Of a DNA stretch of 20,719 nt, positions 20,603 through 20,719 are shown in pieces. The notes beneath the pieces are model-generated. The model was given only the letters and a program-made list of their open reading frames with translations. It was not told where the DNA came from and searched no databases. A program made the translations under genes and the position numbers. The first letter of the stretch is position 1; each line of letters opens with the position of its first letter. The DNA comes from Clostridia bacterium (GTDB lineage: Bacteria > Bacillota_A > Clostridia > Oscillospirales > UBA929): positions 1 to 20,719 of the forward strand of contig BNZR01000023.1 of assembly GCA_026001245.1 (NCBI GenBank), written 5' to 3'.

Positions 20603-20719
20603 GTCGGCGGGAGGTCGAAAAAAGGGCGTATTTGGGTGCGGCTTGGGGTGTGGGGATAATTCCGGTAAATGTCAATAGTAAATGCGAAAATAAATATTAA
20701 GTTTTTGTTAACACATATC
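20603..20719. repeat. Right fold-back arm, inverted copy at the window end
   Basis: Exact reverse complement of 20064-20180. It breaks the ylmH gene and joins its 5' side to a backwards copy of its 3' end, which cannot be a native arrangement of an active gene. The loop between the arms is 422 bp; the left-end loop is 901 bp. Confidence 0.88.

Noticed and set aside
20124..20675. Full 183-residue reading of the minus-strand frame
   Set aside because: The first 25 codons come from the inverted copy of the ylmH 3' region; only 20124-20602 is native ylmH sequence.
20265..20700. Plus-strand open frames near the right end
   Set aside because: They are antisense to ylmH and run into the fold-back copy.
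1..20719. CRISPR array or tRNA genes
   Set aside because: No regularly spaced short direct repeats and no cloverleaf-like sequence were seen on either strand.

Overview
The window is the 3' half of a temperate contractile-tail (P2/Mu-like) prophage from a Gram-positive, probably clostridial, host, ending next to a fragment of a bacterial chromosomal gene. The evidence for a Firmicute is the strong AGGAGG-type ribosome binding sites, an XhlA-like/holin/CHAP-endolysin lysis module, consensus sigma-A promoters, and the flanking gene, which looks like ylmH of the Firmicute cell-division cluster. Stops are TAA, TGA and TAG, so the code is standard.

Layout. Positions 124-9668 hold a tightly packed tail operon: sheath (5' truncated), tube, tail assembly chaperone with a -1 frameshift extension, tape measure, gpX, gpD hub, gpV spike, gpU, gpW, gpJ and gpI. 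Positions 9687-11030 hold four small, probably fibre-associated genes. Positions 11030-14018 form a complete diversity-generating retroelement (DGR): C-type-lectin-fold target protein with a 3' variable repeat (VR), a GC-rich hairpin, avd, the template repeat (TR), a spacer RNA region and a DGR-type reverse transcriptase. Positions 14041-15662 are the lysis module. A gpZ-like gene (15730-16362) then ends at a strong two-way terminator. Beyond that lie a minus-strand lipoprotein (moron-like), an XRE regulator, and a small-gene region with two nearly identical consensus promoters carrying the same palindromic operator, an Arc/CopG-like ribbon-helix-helix protein, and a CxxC protein with a G12 tract. 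An IS30-family transposase and a partial ylmH close the window.

How it works together. The tail genes build a contractile injection machine. The target protein should sit at the fibre tip, and the RT with Avd copies the TR RNA with adenine-specific errors and writes it into the VR, so that receptor binding is diversified. All 12 TR/VR differences in a 110-bp alignment fall at TR adenines. One of them turns an in-frame TGA stop of the TR into the Trp codon of the VR, so a faithful copy of this template would truncate the adhesin.

Caveat. Both ends of the window fold back on themselves (1-123 is the reverse complement of 1025-1147; 20603-20719 is the reverse complement of 20064-20180). In both cases the copy interrupts a gene, which looks like amplification or assembly chimerism rather than biology. 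The missing 5' parts of the sheath and ylmH genes should be read in that light.
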